Positions 1-10,930 of a DNA stretch of 64,000 nucleotides are shown here, piece after piece. Made by a program: the position numbers and the translations under genes. The DNA comes from Lasioglossum baleicum (taxonomy: Eukaryota > Arthropoda > Insecta > Hymenoptera > Halictidae), in the NCBI RefSeq assembly GCF_051020765.1, contig NC_134946.1:2159239-2223238 (forward strand), in the 5' to 3' direction. A model generated the notes under the pieces. That model was not told the DNA's origin. It searched no databases and saw only the letters and a list, made by a program, of their open reading frames with translations. Position 1 is the first letter of the stretch. Every line of letters begins with the position of its first letter.

Positions 1-722
1 ATCATCCATCGATTCACGTATTTTGGCGATCATTTCTTTTGCTAAATCTGGATTACCTAATTTCAAGTAACATTCCACCTTACGCATATGTAATTTGTAA
101 TGTAATCTCTTAGGACAATTTAACTCAATTGCTAAATCAATATCTTTTATACAATCCTTGTCGTTGTTAACAGGTATGCGTTACACATAAAAATACGTTA
201 ATACAATGGAAAGCATTAAATACATATCTATAGAAAGAAATATGTATTTACCGCATAGTTTACATGTTTACTTACATTGTATCTATTTAAAAAAAATAAA
301 GATGCAGATCTGTTTGCAATAGCCACGGAAAATTCAGGACTGTGTTCTGGAGCATACATAGCACATTCTGTATAAGACTGTATACTCTCTGAATAGTTTT
401 TGGCTTGAAATTGTTTATTTCCTGTGTTTTTCCATACTTGAGCTTTTGTGATAGACTTCGATTCTTTTGTATTTTGACAGCCTTTCATCCAGTTCGACAC
501 AAATTCCCTATTTACAAGAAAAATGATTTAATATTATATATTTGTAATGCTGTAACAAAAATCTGTGAATTAATGGTTTACTCAATAATATACACTGTTT
601 GTCTACCTTGTGTATTCATCATTCCAAAAATAAAACATTAAATCCTCCCGCTTTATATTGTCTTTCAAACTGTGTCGTCTTGTTAATTCTTTGAGAACAT
701 CAAGTGAAACGTGCCTGTCCAT
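1..722 (-). pseudogene. Inverted partial copy of SMYD4-like gene, exons 1-3
   Basis: Read on the minus strand, this repeats the start of the SMYD4-like gene at 17558-18279: exon 1 at 722-607, exon 2 at 507-276 and exon 3 from 156 to the window edge. Start codon, splice sites and reading frame are the same as in the long copy. Only the N-terminal TPR part is encoded; the MYND and SET parts would lie beyond base 1 if they exist at all. The copy also keeps at least 1.5 kb of DNA upstream of the start codon, so it may carry the same promoter. It is either a truncated duplicate or one end of a second full gene. An assembly fold-back cannot be excluded. Confidence 0.75.
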
Positions 723-1109
723 GGGTGCGCCTACGGTGTATTATGGAGGTGTTCCGACAACAAATCACCTCTTGACCTCTGTAAGGTTGACGTTTTGTGA
801 TATTTAGATATTTAAATCCTACTTCTCTGTCGTCGCTAGAGATGAGGCACTTATGATAATCGTGCCAGTCGTGCCGTGCTGTCTCGTGCACAGTGCTGAG
901 ACATTCTGCAAGATTTCGCGCGCATGCGCGGCCAAAACGTTTTCTTTATAAATTAAGCATTTCGATAATTTAATCTGCAACTTACGAGAAGATACAAGTC
1001 TTTCGTAATCTGGTGCATAATTAATAGAGTCGCTTTTCATCATGAAGATAATTTTTCCGTATTTGAAAGTTATTTTGAATTGCTCGGATGCATTAGATAC
1101 CACGCACAA

Positions 1110-1751
1110 AAAGACGATTCGCGACGGATAATATATTCCTGAGGCAAAGCATATTAATTTGTATTACAATCACGATTGCTTTACGTCTAGTAGAGTATTT
1201 TTTTCATGATTTCGGAACTTTTTTCTTTATCGAAAGTGTCAACCGAGTGTATTTAAATATTTCTATAAAGTGTGTGAATAAATAAATGACCAAACAAAGA
1301 TCCCTATATTAGAATCATTTCGGTCTAATTTTGCTCGACAATAAAATTACATTCCACTCTAATGAACAGTTGCTATTACACACTTCGTTGCCATTACAAC
1401 GAAATGCTATGCTTAGCTATTACACATTTTGTGAGTGTCCGGATACTTTTGAACAGTAGTGAATAATTGACGGGAAAGTATCTATATTTTACGGGGTGTT
1501 GAAGGTACCCCATTTTATCGAGAATTTTACTTTACTGAGGCTAAAATCGCCACGATATCTCACCATTGGCTAAAAGTCTCTGTTGTGAACAAATACAAAA
1601 TCATGAAAATATTATCACGCAGTACAGTATTCACTTGACAAATGTCCAAAATACCTGGCCTATCATTGTCCCAGAAGGAGTGTAATCATTGGTATGTAAT
1701 CATAATACTGGTCGGGTACATCCGTGTGAATGCGACACCAGGAGACCATTA
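1110..1751. other. Gene-free spacer within arm A
   Basis: This stretch lies upstream of the copied SMYD4 exons and is identical in both arms (right-arm counterpart 16529-17170). I see no convincing coding frame, RNA gene or terminal repeats in it. A short frame at 819-1109 (mirrored at 17171-17461) has no recognisable motif and probably covers promoter or leader DNA. Confidence 0.5.
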
Positions 1752-1754
1752 CTA

Positions 1755-2075
1755 AAATCCAATAACAATCTGACTTTCACCAACATATTCGTGGCATTTT
1801 TCTAATGCAAATGATACCAAGTATAATATAATTCCGATAATACTTACTTGTGTAATGAACGATGAAAGTTTCGGGCGCAAGGAAGAAACACGGAGAGTCG
1901 TTACGTGCGCGCCGGCACAGTTCAAAGTCTTTCCTATACGTTGTCCTTCCTTTGGCTCGAGACTTTCATCGTTCAGTGCACAAGTAAGTATCACCGGAAT
2001 TATATAATATTTGGTATCATTCTCATAAGAAAAATGCCACAAATATGTTGGAGAAAGTCCCACAAAAAAATAATG
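1755..2075. mobile_element. Palindromic MITE (family M1), left-arm copy
   Basis: The two halves are inverted relatives of each other. Both contain a near-identical block with CAACATAT, GGCATTTTTCT and ATTATATTA-type segments, and a core around GATGAAAGT. The halves differ by many substitutions, so this is an old long-TIR MITE. A mirrored copy lies at 16205-16525 in the right arm, and one diverged half-like copy is at 28050-28190. There is no coding capacity. The two open frames through it (1752-2063 and 1905-2117) are products of the palindrome. Confidence 0.6.
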
Positions 2076-2453
2076 AAAAATAAAGAACTCTCGAGCTTTT
2101 TGACCCTCATTGGGTAGTAGGGATAGTATTTTGGATATTTATCGAGTAAACAATTAATAAATTCATTTGGCACGAAGATTTGTAGAGTACTTACTGCAAG
2201 CGAAGAAATTGGTGAACAACAAGGAACGAATACGTATGACCACGACCACGAGACTGCTGAACACTGCTGAAGACTGCGTTGGACTCAGTTGGACTGCGTT
2301 CCTCGCGGTCGGCGTCGACCGTCGCCGTCGACCACGAAACCTCTGCCGATCGTCTTTTGTCAATCGTGCCAGATCGCTTCGGACCAATCAACGGGAGGCA
2401 GTGATGCCATATAGCTGGCGCGGACACGGATGGGGGTGGGGGCCTCAAACGCC

Positions 2454-2983
2454 TGCTTCTCCCAGAAACTCTCTTCCATGCAACGCGCGCCTTCGTTACT
2501 CCCACCATACGCATCTTCGTACCGGACCGCGCACGAGATATAAACAAGTCATCGCGATTTAAACAACTAACGGTCAGTTACGGTTGGCGAGAGAACGAAG
2601 CATCAAAACACATACAATGTTTCATTTTGTGGAAACTGGAAACGTTCACGTTGAAGCGGCGAACAGAGCTACTCTTAGCAGTCTACCAACGACACATCGA
2701 CGCTTTCTTAGCTTCTATTGCAGCTCCAATGTGGTGGTACTCCTAGCGATGCCGAAATCTAGAAATACCAGATGCTACTCGCGACATGTCTATTTTGTCC
2801 CGATATTAATGTATAATGTATTTATAAAAACGCTCTTCATAAATTCAAAGAATCTTTAAAAATTCCCAAACGATCGTATCATCATAAGAGCTACAAATGA
2901 GCTGCCTATGAAAAAAGTTAACTTACGGATGGGGTTCTAAGCATTCGCATAAGCATGCGCATAAGCAAAGCAAAACGAAAATA
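2454..2983 (+). repeat. Repeat unit U, copy 1
   Basis: A block of about 520 bp is present four times in the first 18.3 kb: here, inverted at 4745-5264, direct at 6976-7470, and in the right arm at about 15297-15826. Every copy keeps an identical 91-codon open frame (2584-2859 here) that has no recognisable domain and is Arg/Ser-rich. Copy 1 has 12 extra bases (a duplicated CATAAGCATGCG-type stretch) compared with copy 2. The unbroken frame probably reflects recent copying, not a functional protein. Confidence 0.7.
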
Positions 2984-3409
2984 AACTAGAGGGTTATTAT
3001 TGCTCCCTCGCAGGGTTGTTTTTGCTCGCTCGCTTTGCTCGCTCGCGGATAGGATTGCTCTTGCGAAAGGGTTAGTGGTACGCATGGCTAGTCGTACCTA
3101 TAGCTATTAATGTTTTTTTTTTATTTGGTGTGTGACTCTCCACGAGCCACACAAAGAACTTCCCGATGCGTTAGTTGCAGTATGTTATCATCATTATTAA
3201 GTGTACGTTTTAAGAAGATTATACGTTTTCAGGGAAATTCAATAGTTTTCTACTTATCAAAATGTTTGCTATATGGCGTCGCATTAAACCAACATCGTAG
3301 GCTCGTTGCTCGCTTGGTTCCTTGTTATAGCATACTAATGTTGCAAAATAAATTGTCTTAATTAGTTTTTCGCAAACGATACAACTCCTCATTATCCGGG
3401 TTTGCAGTA

Positions 3410-3990
3410 GTGATCTTGGTTTTCTTCGATACTGTTAATTTAAATTGTCCCAAAATATATAAACTGCGCTCAATTTTGAAACTCTGCTCAGTGCTACATA
3501 CAACATTTGTAAAGTTCGCCTTTCTGATTTTTAAAAATCCAAACATACTTTCTCGTATGTTTGTCCTGACTTTTATGAATCGTTATCGCTTCAGTAGGAA
3601 CCACTGGAAATTGACTACGTGTGATTTGATATTTTTTCTCACTCGACATATTTACTTGATTCGATATTTTTATTATTGGTGTAAAATTTTGATCAATATT
3701 GGCATTTTTCATATAATCACGATAACGAGTTCTTACTTTCACTCCTACTCTGGCCAATTGAAAATCTAACCACAATATAGACGGAATTTTAGTATTTTCT
3801 TGAAAAGTAATAAATTTTAATATTCCGCATGTGTGCTCCATTAACCAATCCGTTTTCAACATCAATGTTATTAATAATTATCATATAGTTTATATTAATT
3901 TTCAATTTAACCTCAGTTAATAATTCGTTTTGAACTGATTGTTTTTTTAAAGATTGTAATATAAATTTTTTTTGTACTTTCATCGATATT
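3410..3990 (-). pseudogene. Pif1-type helicase C-terminal remnant (Helitron-like), arm A copy
   Basis: Read on the minus strand, this encodes the last third of a Pif1-family helicase: a segment with ENGLVNG, a PSILWLDF stretch and the AITIHKSQ motif. Here the motif runs out of frame because one G is missing compared with 8377-8808. The VALSRV helicase motif is therefore lost to the frame, although its bases are present downstream. Such helicases form the C-terminal part of Helitron Rep-helicases. No Rep part is visible. The same lesion is found in the arm A' copy at 14271-14930. Confidence 0.7.
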
Positions 3991-4540
3991 CTTTGAAAAT
4001 GTATTCTCGGGAGTAGAGATGATTAACTCACTCTTGCATTGGGATAATTTTCGATTATTGTAAGCGGAAACATCATCGTATGTACAAAAAAAAATTTTTT
4101 TTTAATTTTTTTTAAATTTTAAAAAAATCGAAAAAAAAATTTTTTTGTGTAATTACGTTTGTTTCTTCGGTGGAAACTTTCCGTTCTCTCGTATAAATTG
4201 CATTGTTGAATGAACTTCTTTCGAAAAAACTAAAAAACTACTTGACCAAAATGGACCAAAATCTAATCAGCTCTAAGTTACAGCGGGGCACATCGATTGC
4301 ATAATTCATCATCCTGATCGCGTTGTTACTTTTTCTGAAAACGTTAACGAAAAATTTGATTACATAGAAACGGCCATACGCACACACACACACACACATA
4401 CGAACATTTTGCTGAAAATAGTCTAAAATGACTGCAATGACCATGAAACGTGAAGAACTGCTAAAAAATCGATTTTCGATTTTCGGGGTCATTACAATAA
4501 CTTCCCTATAAAATCGGGAAGTTAAAAATCATCGAAATCG

Positions 4541-4748
4541 GTGAGGTGGGACCTTTTATGCACAATTACCGAAACTAGTTTTTCCGCAATGAAACCAATT
4601 AAATCGAATATTCACAGTCGATTGACTGATACTTCTTTGGAAAGCGCGTTACGTATAGCGATGTTGTGGCTTGACGTTTCAGAATTAATTCGAAACGAGC
4701 AATGGAAACGTTTAATATTCGCTTTTAATATGCTTTATATTGCTTATT
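4541..4748 (+). pseudogene. hAT transposase C-terminal fragment, copy 1
   Basis: The frame encodes a segment with MKPIKSN, SRLTDTSLESALRIA and a following LIRNEQW. This matches the usual C-terminal end of hAT transposases of the ZBED5/GTF2IRD2/EPM2AIP1-like group (pattern: MK.IKS..RSRLTDE.L...LRIA). It is a short isolated fragment. A longer copy of the same transposase lies at 12437-13735, and an inverted copy of this fragment at 7490-7699. The family call comes from remembered pattern, not a search. Confidence 0.5.
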
Positions 4749-5264
4749 TATTTTCGTTTTGCTTTGCTTATGCGCATGCATAGAACCCCATCCGTAAGTT
4801 AACTTTTTTCAGAGGCAGCTCATTTGTAGCTCTTATGATGATACGATCGTTTGGGAATTTTTAAAGATTCTTTGAATTTATGAAGAGCGTTTTTATAAAT
4901 ACATTATACATTAATATCGGGACAAAATAGACATGTCGCGAGTAGCATCTGGTATTTCTAGATTTCGGCATCGCTAGGAGTACCACCACATTGGAGCTGC
5001 AATAGAAGCTAAGAAAGCGTCGATGTGTCGTTGGTAGACTGCTAAGAGTAGCTCTGTTCGCCGCTTCAACGTGAACGTTTCCAGTTTCCACAAAATGAAA
5101 CATTGTATGTGTTTTGATGCTTCGTTCTCTCGCCAACCGTAACTGACCGTTAGTTGTTTAAATCGCGATGACTTGTTTATATCTCGTGCGCGGTCCGGTA
5201 CGAAGATGCGTATGGTGGGAGTAACGAAGGCGCGCGTTGCATGGAAGAGAGTTTCTGGGAGAAG
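4745..5264 (-). repeat. Repeat unit U, copy 2 (inverted)
   Basis: This is the inverted counterpart of 2454-2983 (positions sum to 7720 over most of its length). It keeps the same 91-codon frame at 4861-5136 on the minus strand. It ends exactly where the central TIR element begins at 5265. Confidence 0.8.
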
Positions 5265-6975
5265 TAGTGATGGGCATTATCGACTAAATTCAACTATCGA
5301 CTAATTACTATTTAGTTCCCTGATAACCAGGCCTGCCGAGGGATAATCCTACCTAGAGCTAAGAATTGGCCCGTTCCGAGCTGCGCTATTGTTCGAGTTG
5401 CTCAAGGTGGGATTAACTCGATTTTTGCCTGGGATTCTCCGCGCGTATTAGTAGCTATTTTTGCCGTCTAATAGCGGAGGGCAATCAAGGGCAATAGCAG
5501 AAGGCAAATTGAAGGCAAATTGAAGGCAGCCAGCCGGCCGAAGCTGAATTTGTTTAAGAGGGCAGTACCGTCGCGTCTACTGATCTGATTGGCTAATATC
5601 GTTTTACAGGGCCGCATCGTCGCGGTGAGGGTAGTTCGCACTGATGTGGCAGATGTCAGCAGCGAAGTAATCGAGCGCACGAGGAAGAAGATCGATCGAC
5701 ACCAATCGATACGACCAGCGTGTCGTTCGGAATAACGCATACGGTCGTGCGCAGGCGCGGCAGCTCCCCACTACGCACAGATGCACATTTTGTGCACATG
5801 CAAATTTTACTTATTCTCATATTTATGTTATTTTTCTTAGACTGCGGATCTTTATGCGAAATAAAAATTGTCTGCATAGATTGCAAGAGATGGAAACTAT
5901 AAAAATTGCATTGCCATACCATTTTCTCTACAGTTCAATTTCAATTCATTACATTTCGAAATTTATTGAAATGTGTTTATGGAAAAAAAGTGTCGTTCGA
6001 CGGAAAAGAAAATTTATATTTTTTGTATGACTACTATACACTTATTTTAATGTTTAAATATTAATAATTTTAAATTCAGACTACTCAATATCAGAAGGGA
6101 TAATAAATGAATGAAGTAGGAAATAATAAATATTATATTTTTTCATTTAGTTTGATTATTTTTCTTTATTAGTCAACTATTAGTCCAATTTTTACAAACC
6201 TTGACTTGCGCGAACACAGAAGATGATTTGCAGGACAAATCTGATAAACAGGTTCTGGATGATCAGCTTTTCTTCGTAACTCCTCCCGTGAATCGCTCGA
6301 GTACAGTGCTGCTCTCACCGCATTTCTTCTTGGTTGAAAATGGTTGAAAAGAGGATTGTCTTATTATACAGACCTGCACAGACCTGGGCGACGCTGGCTC
6401 GAAAAATACATGTTGCTGTTGCTGCTTCTCACCAAAGAGGACTGAAGAGGACTAATCCTGACTAATCCTCTTTGCTTCTCACCTTCTCTTGCTCAGTAAC
6501 ACTCAATTACACTCAGTAAGACAGTTCCAGTCCCCACGTCATCCACTCCGACAAAGGAGTTGCAGGCTGCAACAGGCTGCAAATGGCTGCAACTTGCAGC
6601 AACATGTGTTTTTCGAGCCAGCGTCGCCCAGATCTGTTATTATATTCGCCAATCACATCATCACATCAGTACGACTCGACGGTACTGCCCTCTTAAACAA
6701 ATTCAGCTTCGGCCGGCTGGCTGCCTTCAATTTGCCTTCAATTTGCCTTCTGCTATTGCCCTCCGCTATTAGACGGCAAAAATAGCTACTAATACGCGCG
6801 GAGAATCCCAGGCAAAAATCGAGTTAATCCCACCTTGAGCAACTCGAACAATAGCGCAGCTCGGAACGGGCCAATTCTTAGCTCTAGGTAGGATTATCCC
6901 TCGGCAGGCCTGGTTATCAGGGAACTAAATAGTAATTAGTCGATAGTTGAATTTAGTCGATAATGCCCATCACTA
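5265..6975. mobile_element. hAT-type TIR element at the centre of palindrome B
   Basis: The element begins TAGTGATGGGCATTATCGAC and ends with the exact inverse, a terminal sequence typical of insect hAT elements. The inverted identity runs about 310 bp inward (5265-5574 / 6668-6975); the middle 1.1 kb is not palindromic. The middle holds a TAGACTGCGGAT end from another family at 5838 and an inverted pair at about 6383-6416/6597-6637 around GGCTGCAA repeats. There is no transposase frame. A hAT insertion should be flanked by an 8-bp direct duplication. Instead the flanks are mirror images: GGGAGAAG on the left and CTTCTCCC on the right. Confidence 0.7.
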
Positions 6976-7470
6976 CTTCTCCCAGAAACTCTCTTCCATG
7001 CAACGCGCGCCTTCGTTACTCCCACCATACGCATCTTCGTACCGGACCGCGCACGAGATATAAACAAGTCATCGCGATTTAAACAACTAACGGTCAGTTA
7101 CGGTTGGCGAGAGAACGAAGCATCAAAACACATACAATGTTTCATTTTGTGGAAACTGGAAACGTTCACGTTGAAGCGGCGAACAGAGCTACTCTTAGCA
7201 GTCTACCAACGACACATCGACGCTTTCTTAGCTTCTATTGCAGCTCCAATGTGGTGGTACTCCTAGCGATGCCGAAATCTAGAAATACCAGATGCTACTC
7301 GCGACATGTCTATTTTGTCCCGATATTAATGTATAATGTATTTATAAAAACGCTCTTCATAAATTCAAAGAATCTTTAAAAATTCCCAAACGATCGTATC
7401 ATCATAAGAGCTACAAATGAGCTGCCTCTGAAAAAAGTTAACTTACGGATGGGGTTCTAAGCATGCGCAT
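6976..7470 (+). repeat. Repeat unit U, copy 3
   Basis: This is a direct copy of 2454-2983 and the inverse of 4745-5264, with the same 91-codon frame at 7104-7379. It starts right after the central TIR element. Confidence 0.8.
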
Positions 7471-7479
7471 AAGCAAAGC

Positions 7480-7699
7480 AAAACGAAAATAAATAAGCAA
7501 TATAAAGCATATTAAAAGCGAATATTAAACGTTTCCATTGCTCGTTTCGAATTAATTCTGAAACGTCAAGCCACAACATCGCTATACGTAACGCGCTTTC
7601 CAAAGAAGTATCAGTCAATCGACTGTGAATATTCGATTTAATTGGTTTCATTGCGGAAAAACTAGTTTCGGTAATTGTGCATAAAAGGTCCCACCTCAC
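7480..7699 (-). pseudogene. hAT transposase C-terminal fragment, copy 2
   Basis: This is the exact inverse of 4541-4760 and encodes the same SRLTDTSLESALRIA-containing stretch on the minus strand. It has no start and no upstream catalytic part. Confidence 0.5.
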
Positions 7700-8255
7700 C
7701 GATTTCGATGATTTTTAACTTCCCGATTTTATAGGGAAGTTATTGTAATGACCCCGAAAATCGAAAATCGATTTTTTAGCAGTTCTTCACGTTTCATGGT
7801 CATTGCAGTCATTTTAGACTATTTTCAGCAAAATGTTCGTATGTGTGTGTGTGTGTGTGCGTATGGCCGTTTCTATGTAATCAAATTTTTCGTTAACGTT
7901 TTCAGAAAAAGTAACAACGCGATCAGGATGATGAATTATGCAATCGATGTGCCCCGCTGTAACTTAGAGCTGATTAGATTTTGGTCCATTTTGGTCAAGT
8001 AGTTTTTTAGTTTTTTCGAAAGAAGTTCATTCAACAATGCAATTTATACGAGAGAACGGAAAGTTTCCACCGAAGAAACAAACGTAATTACACAAAATAA
8101 TTTTTTTTTCGATTTTTTTAAAATTTAAAAAAAATTAAAAAAAAAATTTTTTTTTGTACATACGATGATGTTTCCGCTTACAATAATCGAAAATTATCCC
8201 AATGCAAGAGTGAGTTAATCATCTCTACTCCCGAGAATACATTTTCAAAGAATAT

Positions 8256-8808
8256 CGATGAAAGTACAAAAAAAAATTTATATTACAATCTTTAAAAAAA
8301 CAATCAGTTCAAAACGAATTATTAACTGAGGTTAAATTGAAAATTAATATAAACTATATGATAATTATTAATAACATTGATGTTGAAAACGGATTGGTTA
8401 ATGGAGCACACATGCGGAATATTAAAATTTATTGCTTTTCAAGAAAATACTAAAATTCCGTCTATATTGTGGTTAGACTTTCAATTGGCCAGAGTAGGAG
8501 TGAAAGTAAGAACTCGTTATCGTGATTATATGAAAAATGCCAATATTGATCAAAATTTTACACCAATAATAAAAATATCGAATCAAGTAAATATGTCGAG
8601 TGAGGAAAAATATCAAATCACACGTAGTCAATTTCCAGTGGTTCCTGCTGAAGCGATTACGATTCATAAAAGTCAGGGACAAACATACGAGAAAGTATGT
8701 TTCGATTTTAAAAAATCAGAAAGGCGAACTTTACAAATGTTGTATGTAGCACTGAGCAGAGTTTCAAAATTGAGCGCGGTTTATATATTTTGGGACAATT
8801 TAAATTAA
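8256..8808 (+). pseudogene. Pif1-type helicase C-terminal remnant, best-preserved copy
   Basis: The + strand frame 8377-8808 encodes 143 residues, ending in the hallmark pair of Pif1/RecD-like helicases: AITIHKSQGQT followed about 30 residues later by LYVALSRVSKL. Upstream, in another frame from 8256, lies the ENGLVNG-containing stretch, so the copy is frameshifted at its poly-A tract. In Helitrons this is the C-terminal part of the Rep-helicase. The N-terminal Walker A and Rep parts are absent. This copy keeps the GGG that is shortened to GG in the arm A copies, so it represents the older state. Confidence 0.75.
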
Positions 8809-9289
8809 CAGTATCGAAGAAAACCAAGATCAATACTGCAAACCCGGATAATGAGGAGTTGTATCGTTTGCGAAAAACTAATTAAGACAATTTATTTTGC
8901 AACATTAGTATGCTATAACAAGGAACTAAGCGAGCAACGAGCATACGATGTTGGTTTAATGCGACGCCATATAGCAAACATTTTGATAAGTAGAAAACTA
9001 TTGAATTTCCCTGAAAACGTATAATCTTCTTAAAACGTACACTTAATAATGATAATAATATACTGCAACTAACGAATCGGGAAGTTCTTTGTGTGGCTCG
9101 TGGAGAGTCACACACCAAATAAAAAAAAAAACATTAATAGCTATAGGTACTACTAGTCATGCGTACCACTAACCCTTTCGCAAGAGCAGTCCTATCCGCG
9201 AGCGAGCAAAGCGAGCGAGCAAAAACAACCCTACTCGCGAGCGAGCGAAGCGAGCGAGCAACAATAACCCTCTAGTTTAATATGTTGTC

Positions 9290-9895
9290 AGGGTGAAGAT
9301 TCTGAACAACTTTTTCCTATACATGTAACCGCCGCTCAGCCTTAGTTTTTGAGAGATTTGTGAAAAACTGCAGCTACTAACTTTTAACTACCGCGTGAAC
9401 TTTTTAAGTCATATGGTGATGAAGAATGAGTACATATTATATTACGACGACACCACATACACCCACCCAGTGCTTAACACGCATCCACTGTTTCTAAATT
9501 AAACTCTAGATTCTTACGGATTTTCACGTGCTGATTACGAATATGATATTGAAAATTTGCACAAATGTTAATTTCTTAACGGAAACCTTATTTTTAGAAA
9601 CATTGGGTGCGTGTTAAGCACTGGGTGGGTATGTGTGGTGTTGTCGCTTCTCATCTCCACACTGTCTTTCCGATCGTAGTGATATATCTGTAGAAACAAT
9701 TGACGAGCGGTCGCATCAGGTCGCATCATGCTGAAGCATACGCACAGCACGGGCGTGCACGTATAGGCAAAATTAAATGTAGTAGTAGCTGCAGTTTTTC
9801 GCAAATCTCTCAAAAACTAAGGCTGAGCGGCGGTTACATGTATAGGAAAAAGTTGTTCAGAATGTTGAGTTTTACAACATATTTAAATTTTATCA
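9290..9895. mobile_element. Palindromic MITE-like element (family M2)
   Basis: The two halves are inverted: a stretch with GAACAACTTTTTCCTATACA, GCCGCTCAGCC and CACCCAGTGCTTAAC at 9300-9495 recurs inverted at 9595-9880. The centre is near 9585. Related blocks (GTTGTTCAGAATGTT followed by an ACAACATAT stretch and ATCAAAATCGG) occur at about 4530, 26520-26720, 59260, 59750-59830 and 61250, so this is a widespread family in this genome. No protein is encoded. Confidence 0.6.
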
Positions 9896-9931
9896 AAATC
9901 GGTGAGGTGGGACGCTTTATGCACAATTACC

Positions 9932-10625
9932 CTAGTTTCACCGATGTAAATCGACGCAAACATTGAAAACATTTTCAAACCAAAATTTCGCGATTTTGGA
10001 TATTGGGCAGGTTGCAACAATTTGATAAAGTCTTGCCGTGTTTCTTTCTTTTTATTAAAGAAAATCTAAAAATCTACTATTGAACTCGTTCTAAATATCA
10101 AATATATTTTCCCGAAACGAAGAAAAATTTGCATCAAGAAATTCATCTTTAATTTCTTGACACGAAGGAAAATAATTCAAATCTTCTTTTTCAAATTGCT
10201 GTACGAATACTGCTAATTTTCTACGAAAGCTATTTACATACATGCCAAAACAAATTAGCAATATTCTTCCGTTTCCCCTGCAAAAGCGTATTTAATGAAT
10301 TAAGGTGGCACGTCATATCTGTAAGAAATGCTAATGAACACAGAAATTCTTTATTTTTCCAATTGCTCAATAATTTCAAATGATGTGCTACTGCTTCCCG
10401 ATTTTAGAAATTCAACTAAATCTTTGCGAAGTGCAAAGAATCTTTGTAACACTGTAGCGGCGCTCAACCAACGAACACCTGTGTACATTTGCAAATCAGA
10501 GTACGCGGCACCTTCATTCTCTAAAAACAATTTTAATTTACGATGAGTCAAGGAGCGGTTACTGTCTCTGAGAAGATTAATTACTCTGGTGACAAATTTC
10601 ATTACTTCTGAAGCTTTTATACATA
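9932..10625 (-). pseudogene. Inverted partial copy of hAT transposase (palindrome C left arm)
   Basis: Read on the minus strand, this gives the middle part of the hAT transposase at 12880-13561: KASEVMKFVTRVINLL, then GVRWLSAATVLQRFFALRKDL, then the IIEQLE region and frameshifted downstream parts. Positions sum to about 23493-23500 with the right copy. The inversion stops at about 10625, next to a perfect 9-bp-stem hairpin at 10629-10651. VRWLS and RFF.LR are signatures of the ZBED5/GTF2IRD2-like hAT group. Confidence 0.65.
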
Positions 10626-10930
10626 TATGTTCGGTCTCGAGCAGACCGAACGTGAGATTTACTGCCGCCGACCATGGCAAAGGAGTATTGTACTTAATAA
10701 AAACTTTTTTTATATGTGGATATTGTTCCAGCATTTGTATGTAGTAAATGTCAGTAAAGAATAGTAATATTTCGCGTTCCGTCGTTTGTTCATTCGCAGA
10801 GGTTCCTTCCCCAAAATCAAAAAAGTCTGAAGTGGGTCATTTGTTACGATTTTCATCCAAACTTGTAACAGATGATCTTTCAGCAGCTGTCACTTCTTTG
10901 AATATGTTCATTATAGTAGTCTGTTTTTGA
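10626..10930 (-). pseudogene. hAT C-terminal dimerisation-domain fragment
   Basis: On the minus strand the frame contains a YPHIKKVFIKYNTPLP stretch followed by SAAV. This resembles the hAT C-terminal dimerisation region (usually YNTPLPSSAPVERLFS). It then runs directly into the KASEVMKF part of the neighbouring inverted copy, which normally precedes it in the protein. The order is therefore scrambled, which marks a rearrangement junction near 10625. An in-frame stop lies upstream. Confidence 0.5.

Larger units (their letters stand above)
1..4525. repeat. Left arm of giant inverted repeat A
   Basis: This stretch is the reverse complement of 13731-18279. Position x pairs with 18280-x from base 1 to about 3838 with no indel, as shown by open frames and splice sites that mirror each other exactly. 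One substitution is visible (3607 versus 14673). Inward of 3838 the right arm carries 24 extra bases of CA repeat and several substitutions. The arm contains SMYD4-like exons 1-3 (truncated by the window edge), a MITE, a GC-richer block and a Pif1 helicase remnant. Because base 1 is still inside the arm, its true outer end is not visible. Confidence 0.95.
2984..5574. repeat. Left arm of palindrome B
   Basis: The reverse complement of this stretch lies at 6668-9276; positions sum to 12240, with small poly-A or poly-T indels near the outer end. The arm contains, from the outside in, GCGAGCGAGC direct repeats, a Pif1 helicase remnant, a hairpin-flanked segment, a hAT C-terminal remnant, repeat unit U, and then 310 bp that belong to the central TIR element. 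Identity is very high apart from scattered substitutions in the helicase part. Confidence 0.9.
6668..9276. repeat. Right arm of palindrome B
   Basis: This is the inverted counterpart of 2984-5574. It carries the least damaged Pif1 helicase remnant, and its outer end runs through GCGAGCGAGC-type direct repeats to CCCTCTAGTTT. CTAG followed by T fits a Helitron 3' end (CTRR|T), but I do not see the usual hairpin just upstream. Confidence 0.88.

Noticed and set aside
2167..2562. 131-residue Arg-rich frame (mirrored at 15718-16113)
   Set aside because: Overlaps other long frames on the opposite strand in a GC-richer repeat; no domain and no start context.
9230..9276. Helitron 3' end with hairpin
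   Set aside because: CTAG|T is present, but the upstream GCGAGCGAGC copies are direct repeats and do not fold; kept only as a note.
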